Below, one piece after another: positions 29,564 through 38,384 of a stretch of DNA of 39,055 nucleotides (positions are counted from its first letter, which is position 1; each line of letters starts with the position of its first letter). The DNA is from a virus. The notes below the pieces were generated by a model. It saw nothing but the letters and a program-made list of their open reading frames with translations, did not search any database and was not told where the DNA came from. The DNA is taken from positions 1 to 39,055 of the IMG/VR virus record IMGVR_UViG_3300003690_000121. One strand, given 5' to 3'. The translations under genes and the position numbers were made by a program.

Positions 29564-30709
29564 CTATACGATGGAGGACGCGAACGATTCGGCGTCCTTG
29601 GGATAGCTGGTGTTTTCGTTACCCGATTCCATGAGCGGCCGTGAACTACGCGGACCGCTTCGACGAGATTGGAGCTCGTAGGCCGGCCACGACTCCAGCA
29701 GGGACCGCATTCCATCCGCGTCCTTTTGCTCTCGTAATAGCCTGAGTCGCTCGGGCTTGAGGTCACTTGGCGAGAGGCCCCGCTCGTCGAGAACATCGCG
29801 GACCGCCGCCTGCTGTTCCATGCGCAGAACCGACTCTTGCAGTCCCTTAAGGATGAAGGAATCGGGCGTGGGATCAATCTTGCGGTGATAGCTTTCCATT
29901 GCTGCCTCGGACGGCTTGGCATCCCCGATTGGAGGTTCCGCTAGTGCATCTTCTTCTTTGACCAGCAGTTTCTCCTGAGCGCTGAGAATCTCGCGGATTT
30001 TGGCCAGCGTACCTTTCGTGTCCAGCGTCTCGTCGTCAAATGCCGCCATTACCATCGATCGGAAGGCCGCCTTAATCTGATCCTCACTGCTTTCCTCGGG
30101 AGCAACCTCGACAGGCACCTCGGCTACCGGCTCACCGGCAACCTCGACCTCCATTTCAACAAGCCGCTTGGTAGCCCTGCGACCCAGAAACTTCTCGACA
30201 ATTTTCTTGACTGTAGTTTTCACTTTGGTATCCTCGCTTTCAAAAAGGTTGTTTACAGTTGCTGGATTACGAACCAAGTCCACGGACTCTACCGAATCGA
30301 TGCTCTCGACCACCTCGCGGCCTTTGCGAATTACCGTGCGGCCGTCCGCATTGTGCGAAAGACCGAACCGATTAGGCATCCGCTCGGCCCGCTCCAAAAC
30401 CATTTCGGTAACCGGATGTGACTTGAGGTAGTGCAGGTCACCGTACACCCCGTCGCCACGCCGCTTGATGTTTCGCAGCACCCCGATTCCTTCATCCATC
30501 CGCCGGTTATCATGCGGGCTCCGCTTGTCGGGGTGGTCGATATTTACGTCAATCCCCTCATAGAACTTCGCCGCCTGATCCATCGCCGATTCCGTGTAGG
30601 TGCGGTTATTCCGGCTCTCGCGGCCCAGGATTTTAACTCCGTGGATCACACCCAAATCACGATCCACTTGAACCGACTCGGCAAACGTAGTTTCTGTAAT
30701 TCGAGCCAT
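29564..30709 (-). CDS. Prohead protease with fused scaffold
   Basis: A 381-residue protein. The N-terminal 160 residues are a capsid maturation protease: VIHGVKILGRESRNNRTYTE, catalytic His59 in NIDHPDK, GVYGDLHYLKSHP, and Ser118 in RFGLSHNADG. The remaining part is acidic, helical and low in structure (VAEVPVEVAPEESSEDQIKA), as expected for a scaffold delta domain. One gene for both functions is common in siphophages. The start overlaps closely with the upstream stop and has no independent ribosome site. Confidence 0.85.
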   Translation of the reverse strand: MARITETTFAESVQVDRDLGVIHGVKILGRESRNNRTYTESAMDQAAKFYEGIDVNIDHPDKRSPHDNRRMDEGIGVLRNIKRRGDGVYGDLHYLKSHPVTEMVLERAERMPNRFGLSHNADGRTVIRKGREVVESIDSVESVDLVRNPATVNNLFESEDTKVKTTVKKIVEKFLGRRATKRLVEMEVEVAGEPVAEVPVEVAPEESSEDQIKAAFRSMVMAAFDDETLDTKGTLAKIREILSAQEKLLVKEEDALAEPPIGDAKPSEAAMESYHRKIDPTPDSFILKGLQESVLRMEQQAAVRDVLDERGLSPSDLKPERLRLLREQKDADGMRSLLESWPAYELQSRRSGPRSSRPLMESGNENTSYPKDAESFASSIV

Positions 30710-30712
30710 GGT

Positions 30713-31393
30713 TCACGCGGTCAATACCGCCGCCCCTCGTTTCTCTTTCGCGTAATGAATCCAACACCGGCACCTCGGGTGAGCCGGCGGGCCACTGGGA
30801 AAGAACCTCGCCCAGTCACTTCGTTTTTTTCGATGCAACGGCTCGCATATCGGGCACACCCGCCGATCGTTGGACGTAAACCATGTGTCCTCCTCGTTAA
30901 ATCCAACCGTCTCCCCTACACCAGCCTCTCCGCCTGCGGTGGACGCTTTGGTGGTCTCACTGGTGGCAATGCCGTCGATTCGCGCGGGCCCGAAAACAGG
31001 AATGGTTGCCTTGCGGATGTCGATGTCGGTAATCTCCTGAGTAGACACCCTCCATTTACTGGACGCAGTACTGAGCGAATCCCGGCTGTTTTGCGTATAC
31101 CTCGACGCCACGTCGGCCGCCCGACCAGCCGCGTAGGCCCGGGCATTATCCTCCGCCCGTCCACGGTCCAAGCCGTGCTGTGAAGCGGACATGGAGAACA
31201 TAATCAGCATGGTAAGCATCAGTTCTTCACTCGTTTCTTTTTCAACCCGCTCCCAAAATTCAGCGGGCACATTGGCTATATCAGGCGGCCTGCCCAGCAA
31301 TCTCTCCAATTCCCGGCGGTGCTTGTTGCTGAGCCGGCTGAGCTTGCGGGCAAAGCCGGACTCGTGCCGGTCGCGGTTCTTAAGCTCAGCCAC
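30713..31393 (-). CDS. Head morphogenesis protein (Mu gpF / SPP1 gp7-like)
   Basis: A 226-residue product. GTG 31393, which overlaps the portal stop (TAGTGTG) and has GGAGG at about 11 bases, is preferred. The C-terminal signature RVCPICEPLHRKK followed by FFPSGPPAHPRCRCWIHY is the metal-binding end of the phage Mu F-like / SPP1 gp7 family, minor head proteins that bind portal and help DNA ejection. The N-terminal part is helical. The gene order portal, gpF, protease, capsid is standard. Confidence 0.87.
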   Translation of the reverse strand: MAELKNRDRHESGFARKLSRLSNKHRRELERLLGRPPDIANVPAEFWERVEKETSEELMLTMLIMFSMSASQHGLDRGRAEDNARAYAAGRAADVASRYTQNSRDSLSTASSKWRVSTQEITDIDIRKATIPVFGPARIDGIATSETTKASTAGGEAGVGETVGFNEEDTWFTSNDRRVCPICEPLHRKKRSDWARFFPSGPPAHPRCRCWIHYAKEKRGAAVLTA

Positions 31394-31394
31394 A

Positions 31395-33032
31395 CTACGG
31401 GTAGACCTCCTGGAGCAACTGGCGTGCTTCATCCGTGGTCTCGACGCTCTCCAAGGCGGCTTGCAAAGCTACCTGCGAAGTGCTGCCAGGAACCAACGGA
31501 CCACCCGTCATTGTCAAGGGCGGCTCGTCCTCGATATTCTGCCTCTCCACGTCGTAATCTAAGTCCTCCTGGGCGGCCCAAGTCTTGCGAGACATAACGC
31601 CCGCCTGACTGAGCGTGCTGCGAATGGTGGTTTCTTCCTGCCGGTTGCGGCTACTCACGCGAGGCGGAGTAATCGACAGGTTAACCAATCGTCTCAGTGC
31701 AGCGAAGTCAACACCGAATGCACCGTGGTCCGCCGCCGTTTTCAGCACAATCCAGATCACATTTTCAAACTGACGTTTGTAGTACATCTGCTTTGCTTCA
31801 GCAGACTTGACGAACGGTCCCTCGGCAACCAACAGGCTGGCAAAGTTGGCGTTGGACGCATCGCCGGAGATCATGTTCTCCGGCATCGACCAGCGAACCG
31901 CCACGCTTCGGAGCACGGCCTGGACAACGGAGATAAACGGAGGCACCCGCTGGGAGCCCATCGGACCAGGTTTGTATTGCCGGCCGACTGTGTTTAGGAT
32001 AGTTCCTGGATCAAACCGCCGTGTTCGAGTGGTTCGCGTGCCGCCGTCTGGCGTAGACTGCCTAAGCGTGTGATCGGTTTGCGCACTGCGGAGCGTCTCA
32101 ATATCGCCCTTAGCCGTGCCTTTGGCGTCTTCCGTAATGTAGGCAATGGCCGCCTGAATGGCCGCGCCTTCCGCCGTATTCCGCAACACCTTGGCCGCCC
32201 GCTTGATCTTCTTTTCCGTGGGGAAAAAATCAGACAGTCCACGCTTGATATTTCGGTCTACATTTAACTTTGCATGGATCATCTCGGACACTGGCACGAA
32301 CTCCCAATCGTTCGGATCACCGTCCCACTGGACGTGAAATCCATGGACCCGCTGTACGTCTCGAATGTCAGAGGCCACGCCGAAGGTCCAATCGAGAGAG
32401 TCCGCGCCCACATATTCGTTCATGAATCGCTTGTCCGCCGGCTCCGTCACGAATTCAGGCTCGACTAAACGGGCCTCCGTCAAGCCACCGCCTACATGAT
32501 GCAGTCGTAAAAAAAACTCACCGTCTCGCCTGCTGCGAACAAACAACTCCCGGTCCAAGTCTCCGTCCCAGTCGTTTCGCTCCAGAAAATTATCGATAAC
32601 TGATTGCACGCGGGCGATCAACTGGCTCGACTCGCCGGTTTCATTGCGGGCTACCGCCGCATACTCAAAGCCGGTCCCGATAATGTAGTTGACCAGATTC
32701 TCCATCACGCCGATTGCTGTTTCATCCGACGCCGTCAACCAGCGGGCCATACCGCGAATCTGATTGAGTTGCGATTCCGTCTCGAACACGGGCCGATAGC
32801 GGCCATGTTTGCGATCCTGCGGATGGGTGGTCGTCGGATTGTAGTGGCCGCCGCCGAATCCAGGGGAGTCAAACAACATCTCCCGGTAATCGATCAGGCT
32901 CGGTACGGATGTGGCTTCGTGGACCGGTTGCAGGCGGCTGGTGAGGTCCGCAATCTCAGATTGCATGAGCAATGTATCACGTTGCTCTGTTAGCTGCTGG
33001 AGCGACAGCGTTTGTTCTGTTTCGATTACCAT
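31395..33032 (-). CDS. Portal protein
   Basis: A 545-residue protein, lambda-B/HK97-like in layout: SLIDYREMLFDSPGFGGGHY, RGMARWLTASDETAIGVMEN (early helical part), FFLRLHHVGGGLTEARLVEP and NDWEFVPVSEMIHAKLNVDR (wing), then SGDASNANFASLLVAEGPFV in the crown-stem part, a typical portal motif. ATG 33032 lies only 15 bases behind the T-tract of an intrinsic terminator and has no visible ribosome site, so expression probably depends on read-through or RNA processing. ATG at residue 23 is no better. Confidence 0.87.
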   Translation of the reverse strand: MVIETEQTLSLQQLTEQRDTLLMQSEIADLTSRLQPVHEATSVPSLIDYREMLFDSPGFGGGHYNPTTTHPQDRKHGRYRPVFETESQLNQIRGMARWLTASDETAIGVMENLVNYIIGTGFEYAAVARNETGESSQLIARVQSVIDNFLERNDWDGDLDRELFVRSRRDGEFFLRLHHVGGGLTEARLVEPEFVTEPADKRFMNEYVGADSLDWTFGVASDIRDVQRVHGFHVQWDGDPNDWEFVPVSEMIHAKLNVDRNIKRGLSDFFPTEKKIKRAAKVLRNTAEGAAIQAAIAYITEDAKGTAKGDIETLRSAQTDHTLRQSTPDGGTRTTRTRRFDPGTILNTVGRQYKPGPMGSQRVPPFISVVQAVLRSVAVRWSMPENMISGDASNANFASLLVAEGPFVKSAEAKQMYYKRQFENVIWIVLKTAADHGAFGVDFAALRRLVNLSITPPRVSSRNRQEETTIRSTLSQAGVMSRKTWAAQEDLDYDVERQNIEDEPPLTMTGGPLVPGSTSQVALQAALESVETTDEARQLLQEVYP

Positions 33033-33046
33033 GTGCAACAAGAACG

Positions 33047-33086
33047 AAAAAAGCCCGCGTCCTTCCCGGATTGGAAGGACACGGGC
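33047..33086 (-). terminator. Intrinsic terminator between the packaging genes and portal
   Basis: On the minus strand GCCCGTGTCCTTCC pairs with GGAAGGACGCGGGC (14 bp with one G-U pair, 6-base loop) and is followed directly by six T residues. It stands 23 bases after the preceding stop codon and just in front of the portal start. Confidence 0.87.
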
Positions 33087-33108
33087 CCTGGTGCTCAGTG
33101 ACCCTGGA

Positions 33109-33300
33109 TTAATAAGTTTTCTCGTATATCTCAGTGATTCGATGTATTTGACCGTTTTCCACACTGACTGTCAAGCCAACTCGGCCGAAGAAGTCATCCC
33201 GCTTGGCGATTCCCAATAATTCAGCCAGGCGAGTCAGCGCATCGTTAGAGCGATGCTCGTTGCTTGTTGTGGTGTTTTTGTGGGGTTTATGGGGCTTCAC
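33109..33300 (-). CDS. Small DUF2292-like protein
   Basis: A 63-residue product from GTG 33300, overlapping the TerL stop, with GGGTGATGG upstream. The last 30 residues (FFGRVGLTVSVENGQIHRIT) match the pattern of DUF2292 (YezG-like) proteins, a short beta-hairpin domain of unknown function. The first 20 residues are polar. It is the last gene before the terminator. The family call is from memory and tentative. Confidence 0.6.
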   Translation of the reverse strand: MKPHKPHKNTTTSNEHRSNDALTRLAELLGIAKRDDFFGRVGLTVSVENGQIHRITEIYEKTY

Positions 33301-34715
33301 GCCATCACCCTTTCGTCCATGACCTCATCGCTAGCCGACACATGGCCCAGCAACCGGATCGCCATTTCCAACGCGTCCGGCCCATCATCATGATCCGCCA
33401 ATGGGAATTCCTCCAACTGCTTGACCACTTGCCGGCACTCTGGCGTGTCCCGAAACCGCAACTTCTCACGGGCCAAATACGGGCCGATACGTGGAATCCG
33501 CACGTTGATTTTGTCCTCCATATTGTGGATCAAGTTGATCGGCAGCGGCGACATTTGCCGCTCGCTGCACTGCCGGTCAAACTCCGGTGCCAGCAGGTCC
33601 TGAAACGCATTCGCCTCCAGCATCACGGCATCCGGCACATGCTCCCGAGCAAAGTCCACCGCGCCACCCACAATGTCCGAAACCGACCCGCTTCGCCGCA
33701 TAAACGCATCGACGTACAGCAACCCGCCAGTCAGGCCGACAAATACAACCGCGAAAAAGTCGCCTGTTTTGGTTCCCTTACCGCGACTCGGATCGACCGC
33801 CATCACCCGCCGCTCGAAAGCATCAGGCCAGAAGTCCACCCAAATATGCTCGCCGAAATACTCATCGGGCCATTCACACCGCCCATGGCGGCCCGGGCGC
33901 TGTTGGTATAACGATTGCCACCAATACACATCCTTGCTTCTCTCCAGCTTCCGCAGTGCGTCTATCGACCACCTTTCGGGCCACAGCGGCTCTCCAGGCT
34001 GGCGGCCCAGCTGATCGTTTTCCTCAGCAATCGCCGGGAAGGTCAGCAGCCGCACCTCCGCGTCTCCCTCTTCGGCCTGTCGCTTCAGACGCCCGATCAT
34101 GTCGTCTTCATGCCAGCGAGTTCCGATCACGATCGTACAACCCCCTGGCTCCATTCGCGTGGAGGTCGTGGATTCCCAGAACTCCCATTGTTTCTGCCGA
34201 AAGCTTTCGCTGAACGCCTCGGTGGGATTTTTGATCGGGTCGTCGATGACAAACAAATCAGCACCCCGGCCCACAATCTGCCCCTCGAACCCCGCTGAAA
34301 CCATGCCGCCCCCATGTCCGTCGATTTCCCAATCGCTCGCCGCCGCCTGGTCGCGCGATGGAACGACGCCGAACGTCTGCTGGCCGCACTCAAATAGTAT
34401 GTCCCGGGCCTTGCGTCCCCAACTGCGGGCGAAGTCCACGGAGTAACTCGCCAGAATAACCCGCTTGCGAGGATATCTACCCAGGAACCACGCCGGCAGG
34501 TACTTGCTGATCTGTTCGCTCTTGCCGTGTCGTGGCGGTGCCTCAATCACCAACACTGGAGCCGTTCGACCCAGGATCGTGTCCATGACCGCTCGGTCGA
34601 TCATCGCGTGGTGGCGAGCCATTTGCCAATAGCCCCGGCTGGCCGTTCGTGCAAACAGACCTGGCGTCGCTAGCGATTGCGCGAGTTCGCAGATATTCGA
34701 GGTAGTCGGTTTCAT
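33297..34715 (-). CDS. Terminase large subunit
   Basis: A 472-residue packaging motor from ATG 34715 with CGGAGC at 10 bases. Walker A is APPRHGKSE near residue 60, Walker B is LFVIDDPIKN near 156, coupling-motif region IVIGTRWHEDDMIGRLK follows. The nuclease domain starts with RRVMAVDPSRGKG, and DHDDGPDALEMAIRLL near the end supplies the last acidic cluster. The gene overlaps terS by 173 bases, longer than usual. Headful packaging would fit the circular assembly. Confidence 0.92.
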   Translation of the reverse strand: MKPTTSNICELAQSLATPGLFARTASRGYWQMARHHAMIDRAVMDTILGRTAPVLVIEAPPRHGKSEQISKYLPAWFLGRYPRKRVILASYSVDFARSWGRKARDILFECGQQTFGVVPSRDQAAASDWEIDGHGGGMVSAGFEGQIVGRGADLFVIDDPIKNPTEAFSESFRQKQWEFWESTTSTRMEPGGCTIVIGTRWHEDDMIGRLKRQAEEGDAEVRLLTFPAIAEENDQLGRQPGEPLWPERWSIDALRKLERSKDVYWWQSLYQQRPGRHGRCEWPDEYFGEHIWVDFWPDAFERRVMAVDPSRGKGTKTGDFFAVVFVGLTGGLLYVDAFMRRSGSVSDIVGGAVDFAREHVPDAVMLEANAFQDLLAPEFDRQCSERQMSPLPINLIHNMEDKINVRIPRIGPYLAREKLRFRDTPECRQVVKQLEEFPLADHDDGPDALEMAIRLLGHVSASDEVMDERVMA

Positions 34716-35148
34716 GTAGCAGTTGCTCCGAAACTTGAGCCGCCTGTTGCAATTGGATCGGGCTCTCGCCAGGACCACTGTGCTCGTGTCGCTGGGGTGT
34801 TTCCAGCCCCAGCAGCTTGTCGATTAACGCACGGGCCTTGAGTTTGACGAGACCCTTTTCTTTCGGGTCGGCCTGTACCTGACGATACAGCTCGAAAGAT
34901 TCGGCTATGTGGTCTGCTCGTGGCTTACCAGTCGCGGCAAGCAGTTGCTCTCGCGCGCGAGCCAGATAACGATAGATAGTCTTCCACCTCACATCATAAG
35001 TCGAACGCATTGCTGCCTTTATGTCTTGCGTGGTAGCTCCGGCCCCGAGCATTTTTCGCACAAACTCAATCCGTTTGGCGTGTTCAGCGCGCGTAGGTCG
35101 GATGTGTTTTTTCCGTTTCCCGCCGGATTGTTCGTTTGGAGCAATCAT
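34543..35148 (-). CDS. Terminase small subunit
   Basis: A 201-residue protein with an N-terminal helix-turn-helix (HAKRIEFVRKMLGAGATTQD, then RSTYDVRWKTIYRYLARARE) and a helical middle (ESFELYRQVQADPKEKGLVK), as in DNA-recognising TerS proteins. The last 60 residues lie inside the terL gene and end in low-complexity sequence (GSPPRDDRPSGHGHDPGSNG), which looks like out-of-frame coding; the functional protein may be shorter or the overlap recent. ATG 35148 has GGTGGATG upstream. Confidence 0.78.
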   Translation of the reverse strand: MIAPNEQSGGKRKKHIRPTRAEHAKRIEFVRKMLGAGATTQDIKAAMRSTYDVRWKTIYRYLARAREQLLAATGKPRADHIAESFELYRQVQADPKEKGLVKLKARALIDKLLGLETPQRHEHSGPGESPIQLQQAAQVSEQLLHETDYLEYLRTRAIASDARSVCTNGQPGLLANGSPPRDDRPSGHGHDPGSNGSSVGD

Positions 35149-35279
35149 ATTTCACATCCACCCAAGTGTCTGGCAGAACAACCGCTCTATCGGGCTGGAC
35201 TCTCTACCAGAAATCCTTGACCGGCTCCGTATTGTTTCAGTTGTGGACTTCATAATGGAACGGGTGGGCGGGCAAATCT
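35149..35279 (-). other. Intergenic stretch before terS
   Basis: About 130 bases without a convincing gene. A 33-codon frame (ATG 35253 to TGA 35152) ends six bases before the terS start but has no ribosome site. No consensus promoter or terminator was found. Confidence 0.4.
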
Positions 35280-35978
35280 TTACGTACTTGCTGCTGTTAG
35301 TTCCTCTTTTTGTTGGCATTCATACCTTTCCCATACATCCGGTAGCTTCATCCGCAGCTTTGCAAATACCGAGCATGCCCAAGTAGGCAAAACCTCAATA
35401 TCTGTTTTCCATTCATTCGGCCCTAGATGCGAAAGTTTCACTGGACTAGCCACAAAAGTATCTGCATTATGATCTTGCTTCCAAACCAAAGCGTGCTTTA
35501 CATAGTTAGCGTACCCGGCGGAATTGATAGTTTCCAAAACCGGCAAAAACCAAAGTGCATTAGCACATCGCACCGTGCCGTCGCAAGGAAGCATCAATTT
35601 CATCCCCATTTTCAGTAGCTCTTTCACGAATTCGTTTTCCTTTGGCGCAAAAAATAGGCCAAAATCAAAATCGAGTGGCATGTCAAGCATGTAAAAGTAC
35701 CAAGTATACAATATTCGTGTCACCTCGTTGGTCTGCTTGGCTGGATCGACTACCGAACTACCATGCACATACTCATGGCACTCCGCGCATATTGCCTGTA
35801 AATCTTCCAGCCTTTCGTTGTATTTGCGGATGTATGTTAAGTGGTGAACATGATCCATGGGATGCTTGTGGCATCGTTCGCACTCACCGTTACAGCGATC
35901 CCGCACTTTTTGCCGAAGCTCGCCCCATTCACGAGAGCATAAATAACGCTGATACTTTTCGCGTTCGTTGATCGTCAT
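35280..35978 (-). CDS. HNH endonuclease-like protein
   Basis: A 232-residue protein. Residues about 10-75 form an HNH domain with zinc cysteines: YLCSREWGELRQKVRDRCNG, ECERCHK, DHVHHLTYIRKYNERLEDLQ and CAECHEYVHG. The remaining 155 residues (WYFYMLDMPLDFDFGLFFAP and onward) match nothing I know and may be a specificity domain. HNH proteins next to terminase genes often help DNA packaging cleavage. ATG 35978 follows the methyltransferase stop within two bases. Confidence 0.82.
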   Translation of the reverse strand: MTINEREKYQRYLCSREWGELRQKVRDRCNGECERCHKHPMDHVHHLTYIRKYNERLEDLQAICAECHEYVHGSSVVDPAKQTNEVTRILYTWYFYMLDMPLDFDFGLFFAPKENEFVKELLKMGMKLMLPCDGTVRCANALWFLPVLETINSAGYANYVKHALVWKQDHNADTFVASPVKLSHLGPNEWKTDIEVLPTWACSVFAKLRMKLPDVWERYECQQKEELTAAST

Positions 35979-35979
35979 G

Positions 35980-37509
35980 TTACGTGCTCGCTGCTAGTTG
36001 TTTGGTTTCTGGCTGGCAGTCGTAGCCGAGTTTCTCCATCCGCTCCATCATTTGGTCCCTAATCGTTGCGGCGATATGGCTCATCATCACGGGCGGTACA
36101 CTGTTTCCCAGCCGCTCCCATTGCTGCGCGTAACTTCCGGTCAGTATAAAGTCGTCCGGAAAACCGCAGATTCTACGTAGTTCAGCAATCGTGAACTTGC
36201 GTTTTTCTATCGGGTGGGTTACGCCAGCCGTCGATGTATTCCCATGGCTGGCACAAATAGAAGGACATGGCGCATCCTGATCTACTTTTACCAGGTTAAA
36301 GTACTTGGATGATTGCTCGCCAGGATTCAATCTGTCCCATTCTTTGCCGATCGCATATCGGTTGATATCAGTTTCGGGTTCGACTGTATTTATTAATTTT
36401 TCTCTGATTTGACCACTACCACCATGAGCACCGCCTGCCATAATCGTAGGTGACGGTCCGCTGCCCAGCGAACCCCAGATCGGATTAAATGCGTCATTTC
36501 CGATAATCATTTCGGATTCTACTTTAACTGTAATCGCTGATCGTCTCTGTGCCCCTAGACCCTGACCGGTTACCGTAGGCGATGGCCCAGAACTTGTAAT
36601 TCGATCAGACTCATCATATACATCCAATTGTCTGATCTCCAAAATCCAGGGCAGCGCATCCCTTACGCTATATCGATACGACAGCGGCTTAGGATAAACC
36701 GGCTCCATTTCCAGGTCGTTGCGCACACCGATAAAAATCGTCCGCCTGCGAGCCTGCGGAACGCCCAGCCATTGTGCGTCAAGTAGCTTGCATTTGACTC
36801 GGTAGCCGCTGTCTTTCATCGCTGACAGAATCTCTAGGAACATGCCCTTGGCAACTCCCTTGACCAGCCCGGTTACATTCTCGGCTACGAATACCTTGGG
36901 CATCAGGCCGCGCAAAATGCGGATGTACTCGTCAAACAATTGTTCGTTGCACTGACTGGCCCCGTGCTCATACTTCTTCTCCTTGCCCCATCCCTTGTGC
37001 CGCTTGCCTGCGGTACTGAATGCCTGGCAGGGCGGCGAGCCGTCCAATAGATCAAGATCACCCTTGCCAATTCCAGTAGCTTCGATGATTTCTTCCGGCT
37101 GTACTTGGCGGATATCGCGGCCATCGAGTATACAATCCTCCACCATGTTGGCCCGATAACTGTCCCGCGCGGCAGGTACAAACTCACTGGCCCAGACGAC
37201 TTTGAATCCTGCCATCCGATAACCTAGACACGAACCGCCGCAACCGCTGAACGTCGAGACAACCTGCAATCCATTCCACGGGATCGCCGCAATCTTGACC
37301 ATACTGGGCACGGCATACGGCGGTTTGTCAGTTATAATTGCATTCACTGCGGGTACATCCCTAATCTCAATATGAAAATGACATGAGTTCATTCCGCCAA
37401 TGCCACATGTAATAGCTGGGCAGGGAATATCTGTGACATCCCTATCCTTGACCCATCTCGTTTCCTTTACCCCCCCCGTATCATGTATGACCCGATATTG
37501 CAGACTCAT
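35980..37509 (-). CDS. DNA (cytosine-5) methyltransferase
   Basis: A 509-residue enzyme with all key motifs: motif I STFSGCGGSCLGY near 86-97, motif IV DGSPPCQAFS with catalytic Cys161, motif VI AENVTG, motif VIII QARRRTIFIG, and motif X GNSVPP near the end. The N-terminal 80 residues hold extra cysteines (PCPAITCGIGGMNSCHFH), an unusual extension that might bind metal. Methylation would protect phage DNA from host restriction. ATG 37509 overlaps the ParB-like gene stop (ATGA). Confidence 0.92.
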   Translation of the reverse strand: MSLQYRVIHDTGGVKETRWVKDRDVTDIPCPAITCGIGGMNSCHFHIEIRDVPAVNAIITDKPPYAVPSMVKIAAIPWNGLQVVSTFSGCGGSCLGYRMAGFKVVWASEFVPAARDSYRANMVEDCILDGRDIRQVQPEEIIEATGIGKGDLDLLDGSPPCQAFSTAGKRHKGWGKEKKYEHGASQCNEQLFDEYIRILRGLMPKVFVAENVTGLVKGVAKGMFLEILSAMKDSGYRVKCKLLDAQWLGVPQARRRTIFIGVRNDLEMEPVYPKPLSYRYSVRDALPWILEIRQLDVYDESDRITSSGPSPTVTGQGLGAQRRSAITVKVESEMIIGNDAFNPIWGSLGSGPSPTIMAGGAHGGSGQIREKLINTVEPETDINRYAIGKEWDRLNPGEQSSKYFNLVKVDQDAPCPSICASHGNTSTAGVTHPIEKRKFTIAELRRICGFPDDFILTGSYAQQWERLGNSVPPVMMSHIAATIRDQMMERMEKLGYDCQPETKQLAAST

Positions 37510-37994
37510 TTCCCGCCGCTCCACTTGTAGCCGCACTTGGGACACTCGTGATCCGTCTCAATCTGCTCGTCAACCTCTGGAAACTCCTCGGGAGATTCAA
37601 TTATTTTGATTCCCTCCGCCAAACCCTCCAGCATCGCCTGAACCGCCTCGCTCTCCGTCTGGACGCTGGCCAGCAACTCCCCTAGTTTCTGGTCGTCGGC
37701 TTCCGCCATCGCCGCCAGGGGGTCCAGGGTGACCAGGATAAACCGCTCCTGCTCCTCAGTCCAACTACCAATCAGCACCGGTACCGGGCCGCCCTCGAAG
37801 ATGTGCTTCCGGAGATGGCCGTCGATTAGCCGTTTGGTCCGTTCGTTGTAAAGCAGGGTGCCTGCCCACCCTACCTTGTCAATCGCGGCCTTAAGGGTTG
37901 ACGCCTGCTTGTCTTTATGTGTCCGCCAGTTGCGCGGATTATCAGCCAAGTCTTTCGGGTCCAGCCACTCCAGCCGTAGTCCGTTATCACTCAT
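37506..37994 (-). CDS. ParB/Srx-like domain protein with C-terminal zinc ribbon
   Basis: A 162-residue protein. Residues 5-80 (WLDPKDLADNPRNWRTHKDK, then LLYNERTKRLIDGHLRKHIF) match the ParB/sulfiredoxin-like nuclease domain often placed next to phage methyltransferases. The C-terminus CPKCGYKWSGG is a half zinc ribbon. Its role could be DNA binding, targeting of the methyltransferase or a regulatory nuclease activity. It starts 11 bases after a 20-base repeat shared with another gene upstream. Confidence 0.85.
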   Translation of the reverse strand: MSDNGLRLEWLDPKDLADNPRNWRTHKDKQASTLKAAIDKVGWAGTLLYNERTKRLIDGHLRKHIFEGGPVPVLIGSWTEEQERFILVTLDPLAAMAEADDQKLGELLASVQTESEAVQAMLEGLAEGIKIIESPEEFPEVDEQIETDHECPKCGYKWSGGK

Positions 37995-38004
37995 CGCCTT
38001 GAAT

Positions 38005-38024
38005 AGAGTCCATTCGTTTCAACC
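38005..38024 (-). repeat. Upstream repeat, copy 1 (before the ParB-like gene)
   Basis: On the minus strand GGTTGAAACGAATGGACTCT. Its partner at 38385-38404 differs at two bases. Both sit 10-25 bases before a gene start and both contain an ATGGAC that opens a tiny frame (8 and 9 codons) ending at or overlapping the next start. Confidence 0.75.
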
Positions 38025-38062
38025 CATTCGCCGGCACCAACACAACTCGGCGATGGCCATGA

Positions 38063-38362
38063 TTACGACTCCAACCGGCTCCCGTAATAGCTCACGTTTA
38101 GCTTGGCACTCGCCGCCTCTTCGATGAACTTGATCGCAGACAGATTTCCAGTGTACAGAAAATCCGTGCCGGCTTCTAGCTGCATAGCGATTGCCGCGGT
38201 TGGGGCCGTGCCGTCATCACGCCAGCGGATGTTCTGGGACTCCGCCTGAACGACCGCTATCATCGCACCGGCCGGCGGTGTCAGTCCAGACGAAGAACTA
38301 AGAGAAGTAATCTGCTCGTATCCCTTGGGGATTAAATTGTCGTCCAGCACCTTGATACCCAT
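38063..38362 (-). CDS. Small virion-like protein, 99 aa
   Basis: ATG 38362 follows a strong AGGAGGAGA site. The product (NLIPKGYEQITSLSSSSGLT, then MIAVVQAESQNIRWRDDGTA and GNLSAIKFIEEAASAKLNVS) is a beta-rich module like the small structural proteins found in siphophage virions, where a similar WRDDG-type segment occurs. It lies behind two other small proteins following the fibre-like gene. Its strong ribosome site suggests high expression. Confidence 0.75.
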   Translation of the reverse strand: MGIKVLDDNLIPKGYEQITSLSSSSGLTPPAGAMIAVVQAESQNIRWRDDGTAPTAAIAMQLEAGTDFLYTGNLSAIKFIEEAASAKLNVSYYGSRLES

Positions 38363-38384
38363 ATCAATCTCCTCCTAAATTTTC

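Noticed and set aside
35152-35253. 33-codon frame just before terS
   Set aside because: It has an ATG but no ribosome site and no recognisable features; its stop six bases before terS may be chance.
35280-36010. Similar C-terminal ends (LTAAST and LAAST) of the HNH protein and the C5 methyltransferase
   Set aside because: Only five or six residues and about 15 bases; too short to exclude coincidence.
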